Positions 36,526 to 45,356 of a stretch of 64,000 bases of DNA are shown piece by piece. The notes beneath the pieces are model-generated. The model was not told the origin of the DNA, did no database searches, and saw only the letters and a list, made by a program, of their open reading frames with translations. The stretch comes from Bacillus sp. FJAT-29937 (GTDB taxonomy: Bacteria > Bacillota > Bacilli > Bacillales > Cytobacillaceae), in assembly GCF_001509555.1 (NCBI RefSeq), contig NZ_LMAS01000014.1:1-64000 (forward strand), written 5' to 3'. How positions within the stretch are numbered: position 1 is the first letter of the stretch; every line of letters starts with the position of its first letter. A program made the position numbers and the translations under genes.

Positions 36526-37670
36526 TATGATTCACGCTCCTTTCGATCCACTTCTTTTTCCTTCAGGCGTTTGACTTTAAATTTCATGTATTCTCCACAT
36601 GCACTAATCAATAGGATTAACCCGATGATAACAGAAGCAATTTCTTGTCTAATTCCAGACTGTGAACTCATATACGTGCTTCCTTGATCGATAATCGATA
36701 CTAAAAATGATGAAAAAATTACTCCAATTGGATGGGAGTTTCCGAGCAGTGATACAGCAATGGAATCAAAACCGAGACTCGATAATACTTTTGGCTGGAT
36801 GGAAGAAAAATAACCTAAATAATAAGTGACACCTGCAAGACCTGCCAAGCCTCCTGATATAACCATGGCTAAAACTGTATTTCTTCCAACATTAATTCCT
36901 GAATATTTTGCTGCATTTCGGTTGGAACCTACCGCTTTAAGTTCAAAACCAACCACTGTTTTGTCCATGACAAACTTTACTAAAATAGCGGTAATGATGG
37001 CTAAAACAAAGCCTAATGGAATATCCATTTTCAAGTTGGCCATTTCAACATTTACTAAAGTTAATCTTGCTGCTTCTGAAATATATTTGGATTGCCTTGA
37101 AACAGGATCAATATAATACATCTGAATAAAAAAGCTTATGACATATTGAGCAATATAATTTAACATAATCGTAGATACGACTTCATTAATGTTAAATCTA
37201 TATTTTAGCCATCCTACTAATCCGCCAATTAACCCTCCGGCAATAAATCCGATGATTAAAACTAGCGGCTTTGCGATTATGGCATCTAAACCACTGTAAC
37301 CAACAATAATCGTCGCCAAAAAACCAGAGACGAGCATTTGACCGGAAACCCCAATATTAAATAGACCCGCTTTAAATGCAACAGCAACTGCAAGGCTTGC
37401 AAACACAAGTGGGGTCATGGCATTTAGCAAAATCAAAAAGTCTGTTAACATGCTCTTATAGCCAGCATAAAAAGGCTTAGGGAAGATTCCTGCCCCTTGG
37501 AATAAATTATAGAATGCCTGTAAGGGGTTTTTTCCAATTAATAGGATGACAATAGCAGCAGCGATAAAGCTTATGATAATGGATACTAACGGAATGGTGA
37601 ATGGCTGCCATTTCTCATTACTTATTGGTCGAATAAGACTGTAACTTAAGGTTTTTTTCTTTTTACTCAT
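36525..37670 (-). CDS. nupP: Nucleoside ABC transporter permease (NupP-like)
   Basis: 381 residues, BPD_transp_2 family, about nine helices. Conserved loops GLFNIGVSGQMLVSGF and LKAVGSNRNAAKYSGINVGRN are present. The basic ends (KKKKTLSY, KVKRLKEKEVDRKERES) are cytoplasmic. Overlaps the ATPase gene by eight bases. Confidence 0.87.
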   Translation of the reverse strand: MSKKKKTLSYSLIRPISNEKWQPFTIPLVSIIISFIAAAIVILLIGKNPLQAFYNLFQGAGIFPKPFYAGYKSMLTDFLILLNAMTPLVFASLAVAVAFKAGLFNIGVSGQMLVSGFLATIIVGYSGLDAIIAKPLVLIIGFIAGGLIGGLVGWLKYRFNINEVVSTIMLNYIAQYVISFFIQMYYIDPVSRQSKYISEAARLTLVNVEMANLKMDIPLGFVLAIITAILVKFVMDKTVVGFELKAVGSNRNAAKYSGINVGRNTVLAMVISGGLAGLAGVTYYLGYFSSIQPKVLSSLGFDSIAVSLLGNSHPIGVIFSSFLVSIIDQGSTYMSSQSGIRQEIASVIIGLILLISACGEYMKFKVKRLKEKEVDRKERES

Positions 37671-39195
37671 GCTTTGCCCCCATCATATATTCACCGACTT
37701 CATTCGTTGTTAATGATTCACTGCTAGCAATTTTTTGAAGTTGGCCATTATATATCACTCCAATGGTATCCGCTACATTCATAATTTCATCTAACTCTAA
37801 TGAAATAAGTAAGATCGCTTTTCCTTTTTCCCGTTCTTGAATCATCATTTTATGAATATTTTCGATCGCCCCAATATCTACTCCCCGTGTTGGCTGAACG
37901 AATATCATAAGCGGTGATTGCAACTCGATTTCACGAGCAATAATGGCCTTTTGCTGATTACCGCCACTCATCGAACGAACTTGCGTCTTATTGCCTTGTC
38001 CACTTCTAATATCATATTTATCAATCAACTGACTGCCGAATTGCTCAAATTCCTCTTTATTTAAGATTCCCTTGCTTGAAAAGGGCTCCCTATAGTATTG
38101 CTTTAATGCTAAATTCGTTGATAAATCAAAATCCAAAAATAGCCCAAAGATTTGTCTATCTTCTGGTATATAAGATATTCCAGTTTCTGTTCGGTTTCTT
38201 ATACTTTCACTCGTAATGTCCTTGCCCTCGAGGAAGATTTTCCCGCCGCTCACCTTTGTTAATCCAGCAATGGCATCCGCTATTTCAACTTGGCCATTAT
38301 CTGCAACGCCAGCAATTGCAAATATTTCGCCGCTGTGGATGGTAAAGGATACGTCTTTCACCACTTCAAAACCATCTTCATTTTTAACAGTTAGATTTTC
38401 TACCTTTAATACTGCCTCTTTAAACTGAGCAGGTACTTTTTCAGATTCAAAGTTTACCTCTCTGCCCACCATTAATTGGGCCATATGTTTGACCGAGGTC
38501 GTCTTTACATCCAACACATCAATTAATTTGCCTTTGTTCAATACAGCACATCGATCGGCCACTTTCTTAATTTCATCCAGCTTATGTGTAATTAAGATGA
38601 TTGTTTTTCCACCGTTTCTTAAGCCTTCGATAATTCCGAGCAAGAACTCAATTTCTTGTGGCGTTAGGACAGCTGTCGGTTCATCAAAAATAAGGATTTC
38701 TGCTTCACGATAAAGCACCTTCAAAATCTCCACCCGCTGCTGCATCGAAACAGTAAGATCAGCTATCCTTTTCGTAGGATCCACTTCTAAGCCAAAGTTT
38801 TTAGACAGTTCTTCAATTTTACGATTGGCATTTCGAATATCTACATATGGGAAGAGTCCCGCAAATTTTTTGATTGGCTCAATTCCTAAGGTGATATTCT
38901 CGGTAATCGTATAATCAGGGACGAGCTTAAAATGCTGATGGACCATTCCGATGTTAAGCTTTGCCGCATGGTTCGGTGAACTAATTTCCACCTTTTCTCC
39001 CCGGATATAGATTTCACCTTCATCCGGTTCATACATTCCACTCAAAATACTCATCAGAGTTGATTTACCTGCACCATTTTCTCCAAGCAAGGCAAATATT
39101 TCTCCTTTTTTAATACCAATGGATACATCATCATTCGCTACTATTCCAGGAAATCGTTTGGTTATATGTTTCATTTCTACAATATAATCAGACAT
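37663..39195 (-). CDS. nupO: Nucleoside ABC transporter ATPase (NupO-like)
   Basis: 510 residues with two fused ABC domains, as in sugar and nucleoside importers. The first has Walker A GENGAGKST and Walker B LIFDEPTAVLTP. The second has a degenerate P-loop (GVADNGQVE, without the GKS/T) but an intact signature SGGNQQKAIIARE, which is normal for this family. It powers uptake through the two permeases encoded downstream. Confidence 0.9.
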   Translation of the reverse strand: MSDYIVEMKHITKRFPGIVANDDVSIGIKKGEIFALLGENGAGKSTLMSILSGMYEPDEGEIYIRGEKVEISSPNHAAKLNIGMVHQHFKLVPDYTITENITLGIEPIKKFAGLFPYVDIRNANRKIEELSKNFGLEVDPTKRIADLTVSMQQRVEILKVLYREAEILIFDEPTAVLTPQEIEFLLGIIEGLRNGGKTIILITHKLDEIKKVADRCAVLNKGKLIDVLDVKTTSVKHMAQLMVGREVNFESEKVPAQFKEAVLKVENLTVKNEDGFEVVKDVSFTIHSGEIFAIAGVADNGQVEIADAIAGLTKVSGGKIFLEGKDITSESIRNRTETGISYIPEDRQIFGLFLDFDLSTNLALKQYYREPFSSKGILNKEEFEQFGSQLIDKYDIRSGQGNKTQVRSMSGGNQQKAIIAREIELQSPLMIFVQPTRGVDIGAIENIHKMMIQEREKGKAILLISLELDEIMNVADTIGVIYNGQLQKIASSESLTTNEVGEYMMGAKHE

Positions 39196-39229
39196 CTTTC
39201 GTCTCCTTTATCAGGAAAAATAATTTAAA

Positions 39230-39280
39230 AGAAGTTCATCATTCCCTAGTTTTACTTAAATTAGGAAATGATAAACTTCT
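39230..39280 (-). other. Stem-loop between binding-protein and ATPase genes
   Basis: Long arms AGAAGTTTATCATTTCCTA and near-complement in the 118-base gap after the lipoprotein gene. It is followed by TTTTAAATT on the minus strand. Such hairpins raise binding-protein mRNA over the rest of the operon. Confidence 0.7.
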
Positions 39281-39313
39281 AATGGTTCATTTCATTGTTT
39301 TTTCTATTTAATG

Positions 39314-40459
39314 TTATAACCCCGGGAACTTTTCTGGAGTATGACCATTAAAATTAGATGCAGGTACGATTTTACCTTCTTGAACTAACTTGTAAGCTTC
39401 ATTCATTTTACTAAGTGCATCCTCTGATAATTGATGGCGGCCTTCTTCTTTAATAAAACCAGTTGAATCTGTATCTGCATAAAGAACGACATTTCCACCT
39501 TTAAAGCTTCCATCAGCAACAGAATTTAAGACCTTTTCAATATTCATAGCCATGAACTTTACCGCAGAGGTTAATACGATATTTTCGGAACCATTTGCAC
39601 CTTCATCAAATTGGTCAACATCCACACCAACTACCTTAATATCGCCCTTAGCTTCCTTAACTGCCGTGAATACCCCATTACCAGTACCACCTGCAGCAAC
39701 AAACATGATATCTACACCTTGTTTTATTAACGCATTTCCAATCACTTTCCCAGTAGCTTCATCTGCAAAAGATCCTGCATAGTTGCCACCTACATTGGCA
39801 CCCGTTACATCCGTTCCTGCATAACCAGATAGTTCTACCATTTCAACCTTTTTACCATATACTTTATTTACATAATTTACACCAGATTCAAAGCCAAATT
39901 GATAATTTACATTTGAAGGATACGCTACACCGTTTACAACTGCTACTTTATTTGTTTTTGTTTCAAGTGCTGCAGCCATTCCTGCAAAAAAGCCACTTTC
40001 TTGTTCAGCGAAATTCATCGCATATACATTATCGAATTCTGTTTGATCCCCTACAGGTGCGGGCTCTGAGTCATTTATAATAAAAATTTTATCAGGATTT
40101 TCTACAGCAATACTAGAAACTCCAGCAAATTGGAACCCAGGTGTGACAATAACATCATAATCTGCCACAATATCAGCAACAGCTTGTACAGACGCTGCAG
40201 GGTCACCGCTTTCTTCTCTAACAGCCTTTACTGTTGCTGTTGGATGCTTATCAATAAAGCTCAATATTCCCTTATAGTTATCTTCATTAAAGCTTGCATC
40301 ATCAACGCCTGAAGGGCTTGTTACAATGGCAATCTTTAATCCTTCTTCACCTTTTCCAGACTTAGCTTCGTTTTCATTCTTCGCAGAGTTATTTCCGCAT
40401 GCTGCCATTACTGCAGTCATTAAAGCTATGAATAATATCATGACAATTTTCTTTTTCAT
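39314..40459 (-). CDS. nupN: BMP-family nucleoside-binding lipoprotein (NupN-like)
   Basis: 381 residues. Lipobox MAAC after a basic, hydrophobic leader, then the basic-membrane-protein fold (IVTSPSGVDDASFNEDNYKGI, FAEQESGFFAGMAAALETKTNKVAVVNG, VDIMFVAAGGTGNGVF, VGVDVDQFDEGANG), the binding component for purine nucleosides. It is first in the nup operon, behind a guanine-class riboswitch. GGAGGATTATTTC precedes the ATG. Confidence 0.88.
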   Translation of the reverse strand: MKKKIVMILFIALMTAVMAACGNNSAKNENEAKSGKGEEGLKIAIVTSPSGVDDASFNEDNYKGILSFIDKHPTATVKAVREESGDPAASVQAVADIVADYDVIVTPGFQFAGVSSIAVENPDKIFIINDSEPAPVGDQTEFDNVYAMNFAEQESGFFAGMAAALETKTNKVAVVNGVAYPSNVNYQFGFESGVNYVNKVYGKKVEMVELSGYAGTDVTGANVGGNYAGSFADEATGKVIGNALIKQGVDIMFVAAGGTGNGVFTAVKEAKGDIKVVGVDVDQFDEGANGSENIVLTSAVKFMAMNIEKVLNSVADGSFKGGNVVLYADTDSTGFIKEEGRHQLSEDALSKMNEAYKLVQEGKIVPASNFNGHTPEKFPGL

Positions 40460-40517
40460 TGAAATAATCCTCCTAAATTTTCATCATTTTGAATTGCTGC
40501 TGATTGTGAAAAATAAA

Positions 40518-40541
40518 AAGCACCGAGTTACACCGGTGCTT
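40518..40541 (-). terminator. Riboswitch-controlled terminator before nupN
   Basis: Arms AAGCACCG/CGGTGCTT followed by TTTATTTTTC on the minus strand, between the aptamer and the nupN start. Confidence 0.85.
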
Positions 40542-40590
40542 GACTTTAGGATGGTAGATAATGGAGTTTTGTTCCATATTTATATACACA

Positions 40591-40664
40591 ACCTCGTAGT
40601 CAAGCTCTTCACGGTAGCTTGGTAGAAACTTTTGGGCCATATCCCCAATATTATACGAGAATAA
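40591..40664 (-). ncRNA. Purine riboswitch (guanine class), nup operon leader
   Basis: Minus strand: P1 arm CTCGTATAAT, loop GATATGG, invariant AGTTTCTACC, second stem, then GCTTGACTACGAGG. The discriminator is C, as in the other two aptamers here. It ties nucleoside uptake to the guanine level. Confidence 0.93.
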
Positions 40665-40684
40665 CATTAATTTTATACTAACCC

Positions 40685-40713
40685 ATAGTAACATCCGAAA
40701 TTCAGGTCGTCAA
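40685..40713 (-). promoter_or_regulatory. nup operon promoter (sigma-A)
   Basis: Minus strand TTGACG, 17 bases, TACTAT, 20 bases before the aptamer. Confidence 0.72.
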
Positions 40714-40937
40714 TAAAAACACGAATACTCTTTAAAAATAAGTGGTTAATGTTCGGAAATTGAGTGATTAGTTTAAATATTAGCTATAAATAAAATATAT
40801 TGAAAGTCAAAATCCCCTTTTTGGAAGAGGAGGAAAAAAATCTCGTGGGAGTTTATTCAGAGGGTTCCGTTTTGAGCTGTATTTATAAAAATACGTGCCT
40901 GATATGATAATTGTATTGTCATTGTTATTGGTATGTA

Positions 40938-41132
40938 AAAGGGAAAATAAGCGGAGTTATTCCGGTTAAATGCAGAATGGAGCTCGTTTTCGGAGGAAAT
41001 AAGGGGAGTTTTTCCGGTTAAGGGTTGAAAAATCCTCCATATTTGCGCTTTTTAAGAAAATAGCCGGAACTTCTCCGTCTATTTTAGCCCGTTTTTGAAA
41101 TTATTACTAAATAGGCGGAATTCATCCGTCTA
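40938..41132. repeat. Dispersed four-palindrome intergenic element, copy 2
   Basis: Four units in order: GCGGAGTTATTCCGG, GGGGAGTTTTTCCGG, GCCGGAACTTCTCCG, GGCGGAATTCATCCG, with flanking AATA/TATT. Same two-plus-two inverted layout as copies 1 and 3 but more diverged. Confidence 0.75.
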
Positions 41133-41230
41133 TTAATTTAACTCTTAGGTGTAATCCCTAACTCCTTAGTTCCACAAATTATTTTAAACAAATTGCATTT
41201 CATTTTAATCAAACGATTGGTTAACAGCAA

Positions 41231-41336
41231 AAAAAGAAGCTTCTCATAAGTCTAATGACTAATTAAGAAGCTTCTTTTAATTGGTAAGCCATTATTACAT
41301 CATTCCGCCCGTCGTATTAAACTCCCTATGAGCCAT
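41231..41336 (-). other. groEL 3'-end remnant with terminator, copy C
   Basis: On the minus strand a 13-codon frame ends TGGMM-stop. GGCGGAATGATGTAATAATGG matches the GroEL tail at 57687 at most positions. Next comes a hairpin terminator (AGAAGCTTCT arms, T run) of the type that follows the other copies. Interpreted as an attachment-site scar. Confidence 0.5.
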
Positions 41337-41358
41337 TTAACCCCATTTCGTTATAAAG

Positions 41359-41742
41359 TTATTTCTGAGCTATCTGAATAAGGTTGCCACATGTATCGTC
41401 AAAGACAGCTATTGTGACTACGCCCATGTCTGTCGGCTCCATAGTAAACTTCACGCCTTTTTCCACTAATCGTTGGTACTCTTTGCGAACATCTGCAACG
41501 CCAAACATGGTTGCTGGGATTCCATCGGCATATATCTTCTTTTGAAACTCTTTAGCTGCTGGATGGTCATTTGGTTCGAGCACAAGCTCGGTACCGTTTT
41601 GATCATCTGGAGAAACAAGCGTAATCCATCTAAATTTTCCTGCGGGAACGTCCGTTTTTTTTATAAAACCGAGAGTTTCTGAATAAAATTCCAGTGCCTT
41701 GTCTTGATCTTGTACGAATATACTTTTAACAATGATTTTCAT
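41359..41742 (-). CDS. VOC/glyoxalase-family protein
   Basis: 127 residues with the paired beta-alpha-beta-beta-beta modules of the vicinal-oxygen-chelate fold (VKSIFVQDQDKALEFYSETLGF, GVADVRKEYQRLVEKGVKF, VAVFDDTCGNLIQI with the metal-site region). Relatives include bleomycin/fosfomycin-resistance-like and YkcA-type proteins; the substrate is unknown. It lies just downstream of an ArsR-type regulator on the same strand, probably one operon. AGGGAGG precedes the ATG. Confidence 0.83.
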   Translation of the reverse strand: MKIIVKSIFVQDQDKALEFYSETLGFIKKTDVPAGKFRWITLVSPDDQNGTELVLEPNDHPAAKEFQKKIYADGIPATMFGVADVRKEYQRLVEKGVKFTMEPTDMGVVTIAVFDDTCGNLIQIAQK

Positions 41743-41860
41743 ACTGTTTTGCCTCCCTAAATTTTACGATGTATGTGCTCAGTTAACAATCTAGCTTCCA
41801 GCAAAACCCTAAATTTCGTCGTTCCCCGAAAAGAATATTTACCATCAGGGAGGACTTCGA

Positions 41861-42139
41861 TTACTCTATCCATCCTTTTAGCAAGGTTTTAAGTGGCTCG
41901 TTGATGAACGTAAGTACTCGATACTTTCCCTTTCGTTTTGATATTACGAGTCCCGCATCCTCCAATACGGAAATATGTTTAGCTATCCCTTGTCGCGAAA
42001 TGGAAAGGTGGTGCTTCATAATGAGACGGACCGTAAGTTCATACAACGTCAACTCGTTGCGTTCGGATAATTCGTCTAGTATCAGTCGCCGAGTCGAGTC
42101 GCCGAGTGCTTTGAATATAGCATCTTTGTTCCCATTCAT
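41861..42139 (-). CDS. ArsR-family transcriptional regulator
   Basis: 92 residues. Winged helix with FKALGDSTRRLILDEL, recognition helix SRQGIAKHISVLEDAGLV and wing KRKGKYRVLTF. No metal-binding Cys pattern of the ArsR/CadC kind, so it is closer to the SdpR/YczG group. The ATG at 42139 lies just seven bases after a TATAAT box with no ribosome site, so the message may be leaderless. The open frame extends upstream through the promoter, which argues against the longer start. Confidence 0.83.
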   Translation of the reverse strand: MNGNKDAIFKALGDSTRRLILDELSERNELTLYELTVRLIMKHHLSISRQGIAKHISVLEDAGLVISKRKGKYRVLTFINEPLKTLLKGWIE

Positions 42140-42145
42140 ATATCG

Positions 42146-42207
42146 ATTATAAGCAACTGCACAGTTGCCTGTCAATCATAAGCAACTTCACGGTTGCGTG
42201 ATGAGAA
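42146..42207 (-). promoter_or_regulatory. arsR promoter with double operator
   Basis: Minus strand TTGACA (42170-42175), 18-base spacer, TATAAT (42146-42151). The spacer contains the perfect palindrome GCAACTG-TG-CAGTTGC, and a second, weaker copy GCAACCG-TG-AAGTTGC lies just upstream of the -35. Strong candidates for the ArsR binding sites. Confidence 0.78.
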
Positions 42208-42391
42208 CCGTTATACTCAATCTTAACAATATTATTCCTTCTCCTGAAAACATAATCGCACAAGTATAATCAATTGAAACTATCATGTTTTTATTTTAAA
42301 TTATATACATATGCGCCCCTTTGCACTCATGTCTACTTTTATATGAACATCAAATTTATATAACCGCTAGGAAAGGAATTTTGAAAAAATA

Positions 42392-43489
42392 ATGATTTAT
42401 TTATTCATTTTTTTCGTTGTATTCTGTGTTGCCATTTCATTGTTTATTAACTTACATCCGACATTCGGGGGAAAACCTAGTAAAGAACAAAAAAAAGTGT
42501 ATGAGAAGCTTGGTAATTATGTCGGAGGAAAATTTGTCAATCAGGTGCCAACAAAGTTAAATATGAGTTTATCCGATTACCTCTCTTTGATGAAGGAGTC
42601 TATTTCAGGTCGTAAAGATCGCAATCCTGCCGGTCAAGTTTCCGTTTCAGAGATTGATTGGCACAAAATTAACAGTAAAGAAGATAGTTTAACCTGGTTT
42701 GGGCATTCAGCTTTTTTACTCAGTATCGATAACAAAAAGATGCTTGTGGACCCTATGCTAGGTAAAGTGGCTTCACCCGTTTCATTTGCAGGAAGCAAAC
42801 GCTACAGTGAGGATATGTTGCCTATTATTGACAGAATGCCGTCTATTGATGCTGTCTTCATTACCCATGATCATTACGATCACCTCGATTATCCATCCAT
42901 TCGAAAGCTGAAGGACAAGGTCGGTCATTTCTTCGTTCCTTACGGTGTAAGTACTCACTTGATCCGGTGGGGAGTTGCAAAAGAAAACATTACAGAATTT
43001 AATTGGTGGGATGAAACGGATTTCCAAGGTTTAACGATTGCATTCACTCCATCCAAACACTTTTCTGGAAGAGGACTTCTTAATCGGGATTCGACATTAT
43101 GGGGTGGTTGGGTCATTCTTGGTAAAGATACCCGTTTCTATACGAGTGGGGATGGTGGTTATGATGCACATTTCAAAGAAATCGGAAAAAAATACGGACC
43201 TTTTGACATCACTTTAATTGAAGGCGGTCAATACGACCGACATTGGTCTTGGGTTCATATGACACCCGAACAAGCTGTACAGGCCAGTATAGATGTAAAT
43301 GGAAAGAATATGATGTTAATTCATTGGGGGGCTTTTACGCTTGCGTATCATAGTTGGACTGACCCTATTGAACGCGCATTAATAGAGGCAAAGAAAGTCG
43401 AACGGAATCTCATCGCCCCTAAAATTGGCGAAACGGTTCAATTAACTGGAGAACTATCTGTTCCTGTCTTATCATGGTGGAAAATGTAA
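42392..43489 (+). CDS. MBL-fold metallo-hydrolase, NAPE-PLD-like
   Basis: 365 residues. An N-terminal membrane anchor (2-22), then a metallo-beta-lactamase domain with ITHDHYDHLD (zinc ligands), WFGHSAFLL, TPSKHFSGRG and IEGGQYD, and the late His in LIHWGAFTLAYHSW. The pattern fits the N-acyl-phosphatidylethanolamine phospholipase D/UlaG-like branch. A lipid-related substrate is possible given the anchor. Divergent from the arsR gene. Confidence 0.83.
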   Translation: MIYLFIFFVVFCVAISLFINLHPTFGGKPSKEQKKVYEKLGNYVGGKFVNQVPTKLNMSLSDYLSLMKESISGRKDRNPAGQVSVSEIDWHKINSKEDSLTWFGHSAFLLSIDNKKMLVDPMLGKVASPVSFAGSKRYSEDMLPIIDRMPSIDAVFITHDHYDHLDYPSIRKLKDKVGHFFVPYGVSTHLIRWGVAKENITEFNWWDETDFQGLTIAFTPSKHFSGRGLLNRDSTLWGGWVILGKDTRFYTSGDGGYDAHFKEIGKKYGPFDITLIEGGQYDRHWSWVHMTPEQAVQASIDVNGKNMMLIHWGAFTLAYHSWTDPIERALIEAKKVERNLIAPKIGETVQLTGELSVPVLSWWKM

Positions 43490-43534
43490 ATTGTGAAACA
43501 CAGGGCATATTAATCAAAACGTTTGATTAATAAC

Positions 43535-43583
43535 AAAAAAGAAGCTTCTCAATAGTCCAATGACTAAAGAGAAGCTCTTTTTC
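43535..43583 (+). terminator. Terminator after the MBL gene, similar to that at 41231
   Basis: AAAAAAGAAGCTTCTC...GAGAAGCTCTTTTT hairpin. The 70 bases from 43512 are clearly related to 41206-41278, including a TTAATCAAA-ACG-TTTGATTAA palindrome just before it. Confidence 0.75.
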
Positions 43584-43829
43584 TTAGCAAAATGTTAGCT
43601 CTCATACACATTATCGCATGGCATGCAGGACTTTATAAATCAGACCGCTTAGAAGATGTGAAAAAACTTGAAAGGAAAAGAAGAACCCTTCTTTGAAGGA
43701 TTCCCTATTAAACAACCTTCTTACAATCATTCAGCAATACTAGTCTTAATACGACAAAACCACCTATTGAGAGCGTTTACACTATGACTATATAATTAAC
43801 TTGATAATAAAATAGGGAGGGGAACGACT
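43584..43829. other. Gap before the aminopeptidase gene
   Basis: Holds a 34-codon frame (ATG at 43591, reading MLALIHIIAWHAGLYKSDRL...) without a ribosome site. Its protein-like composition suggests a gene remnant. Otherwise nothing is recognised. Confidence 0.35.
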
Positions 43830-45224
43830 TTGAAAAGGGTTTTGAAGATTGTAGGTACAACAGTTCTTATTGGAAGTTTATTGGCCTCTTCACACAATGC
43901 TTTTGCACAGACAAAGGACAATCCATCTCAACAAGCCTTTGACAACAAGGTTGTAAAACGGATTGATGTCGATCGTATTTATGAAAATGTTTCTTATTTG
44001 GCAGAGACCATCGGCGCGCGTGTAGCCGGCACAGCAAAGGAAGACCAAACAGTAGAGTACATAGCAAATCAATTTAAGCAATATGGTTTCAATAATGTAG
44101 AGATCCAGCCATTTAAATTTGTAACCGGCTACAACAGACCAACGACATCCTCTTTTTCTGTAAATGGCACGAGTTATCAGGTAACGGCTTTTAATTACTC
44201 GCAAAATACACCATCCGACGGAACGAGCAGTGAGTTGGTATATGTTGGCCTCGGAAGTGAAGCTGAAGTGGCTGAAAAAGATGTTTCCAAAAAAATTGCT
44301 TTGATTCATCGAGGCGGAGGAATTCCCTTTGCAACAAAAATGTCAAATGCCAAAAATGCCGGGGCAAGCGGAGTCGTTATTATCAACGATGTGGCAGGAT
44401 TACCCACGTCCAACCTTGCAGCTGATGAATCGAATCTTCCAACCTTATTCATGACCAAATCAGATGGGGACGCATTAGTTTCTACTTTGGATCAAACACC
44501 TCTTATCGGCACAATGCGAATTGAAGGTGCAAAGTTTACTGTGGCAACCTCCCATAATGTCATCGCCACCAAAAAGCCGCAAGCCAATAAGGATACGAAG
44601 CAAATTATCATGGTTGGAGCTCATCATGATTCAGTTGCTGTTGGTACAGGCGCGAGTGACAACGCATCAGGAACGTCTGTTTTATTGGAGTTAGCTAGAG
44701 TACTTGAAAACACCCCTTCTGATACCGAAATTCGTTTTATTACGTTTGGTGCAGAAGAAAGAGGTTTGCTGGGATCCTATCATTATACTAAGCAGCTTTC
44801 CGAGGATGAAATTAACCGTACGGTTGCAATGTTTAATATGGACATGGTAGGAAGCAAAAATTCCGGGGAATTTGCCATGTTTACAGTAGATGGCAAGCCG
44901 AACACCGTCACCACTTTAGGAAATTCGGCCGGAACTCGATTGTATGAAGCGATTTCATATAACCAAGTCGGAAGAAGTGACCACCAGCCATTCACAGAGG
45001 TTGGCATTCCGGCAGCTGTCTTTTCGTATGCCCCCCTAGAACCGGAATACCATACTTCTCGCGATAACATTGAATTAATAAGCAAAGAAAAATTATTAAA
45101 AACAGCTCAAGTACTAGGTGCGGCTATCTATCAGGCAGCCCGTCCTGATACACCGGCATTAGAACGTTCGAAGGTAGCCCCTATACCTATAGAAGCTGAG
45201 CTTGACAAGGATCTACACCTTTAA
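43830..45224 (+). CDS. ywaD: Secreted M28 aminopeptidase with PA domain (YwaD-like)
   Basis: 464 residues. A signal peptide ends near NAFA (residue 26). A protease-associated insert (about 130-230) interrupts the M28 zinc peptidase. Zinc and catalytic motifs are GAHHDSVAVGTGASDNASGT, FGAEERGLLGS, NMDMVG and EPEYHTSRDN. B. subtilis YwaD has the same layout and length. Start is TTG behind GGGAGGGGA. It releases N-terminal amino acids outside the cell. Confidence 0.87.
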   Translation: MKRVLKIVGTTVLIGSLLASSHNAFAQTKDNPSQQAFDNKVVKRIDVDRIYENVSYLAETIGARVAGTAKEDQTVEYIANQFKQYGFNNVEIQPFKFVTGYNRPTTSSFSVNGTSYQVTAFNYSQNTPSDGTSSELVYVGLGSEAEVAEKDVSKKIALIHRGGGIPFATKMSNAKNAGASGVVIINDVAGLPTSNLAADESNLPTLFMTKSDGDALVSTLDQTPLIGTMRIEGAKFTVATSHNVIATKKPQANKDTKQIIMVGAHHDSVAVGTGASDNASGTSVLLELARVLENTPSDTEIRFITFGAEERGLLGSYHYTKQLSEDEINRTVAMFNMDMVGSKNSGEFAMFTVDGKPNTVTTLGNSAGTRLYEAISYNQVGRSDHQPFTEVGIPAAVFSYAPLEPEYHTSRDNIELISKEKLLKTAQVLGAAIYQAARPDTPALERSKVAPIPIEAELDKDLHL

Positions 45225-45234
45225 TATCTAAGTG

Positions 45235-45267
45235 GAAGCTGTTGCGAACATTGGTAGCAACAGCTTC
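45235..45267 (+). terminator. Aminopeptidase gene terminator
   Basis: Perfect arms GAAGCTGTTGC/GCAACAGCTTC ten bases after the stop, followed by ATTCATTTT. Confidence 0.82.
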
Positions 45268-45356
45268 ATTCATTTTCAATTACATATTTTGTTTTAAGTA
45301 ACGCCGGCTCTTACCTTCTTCTCTACCAAAAAAAGAGCCATCACCCTACATGCGTT

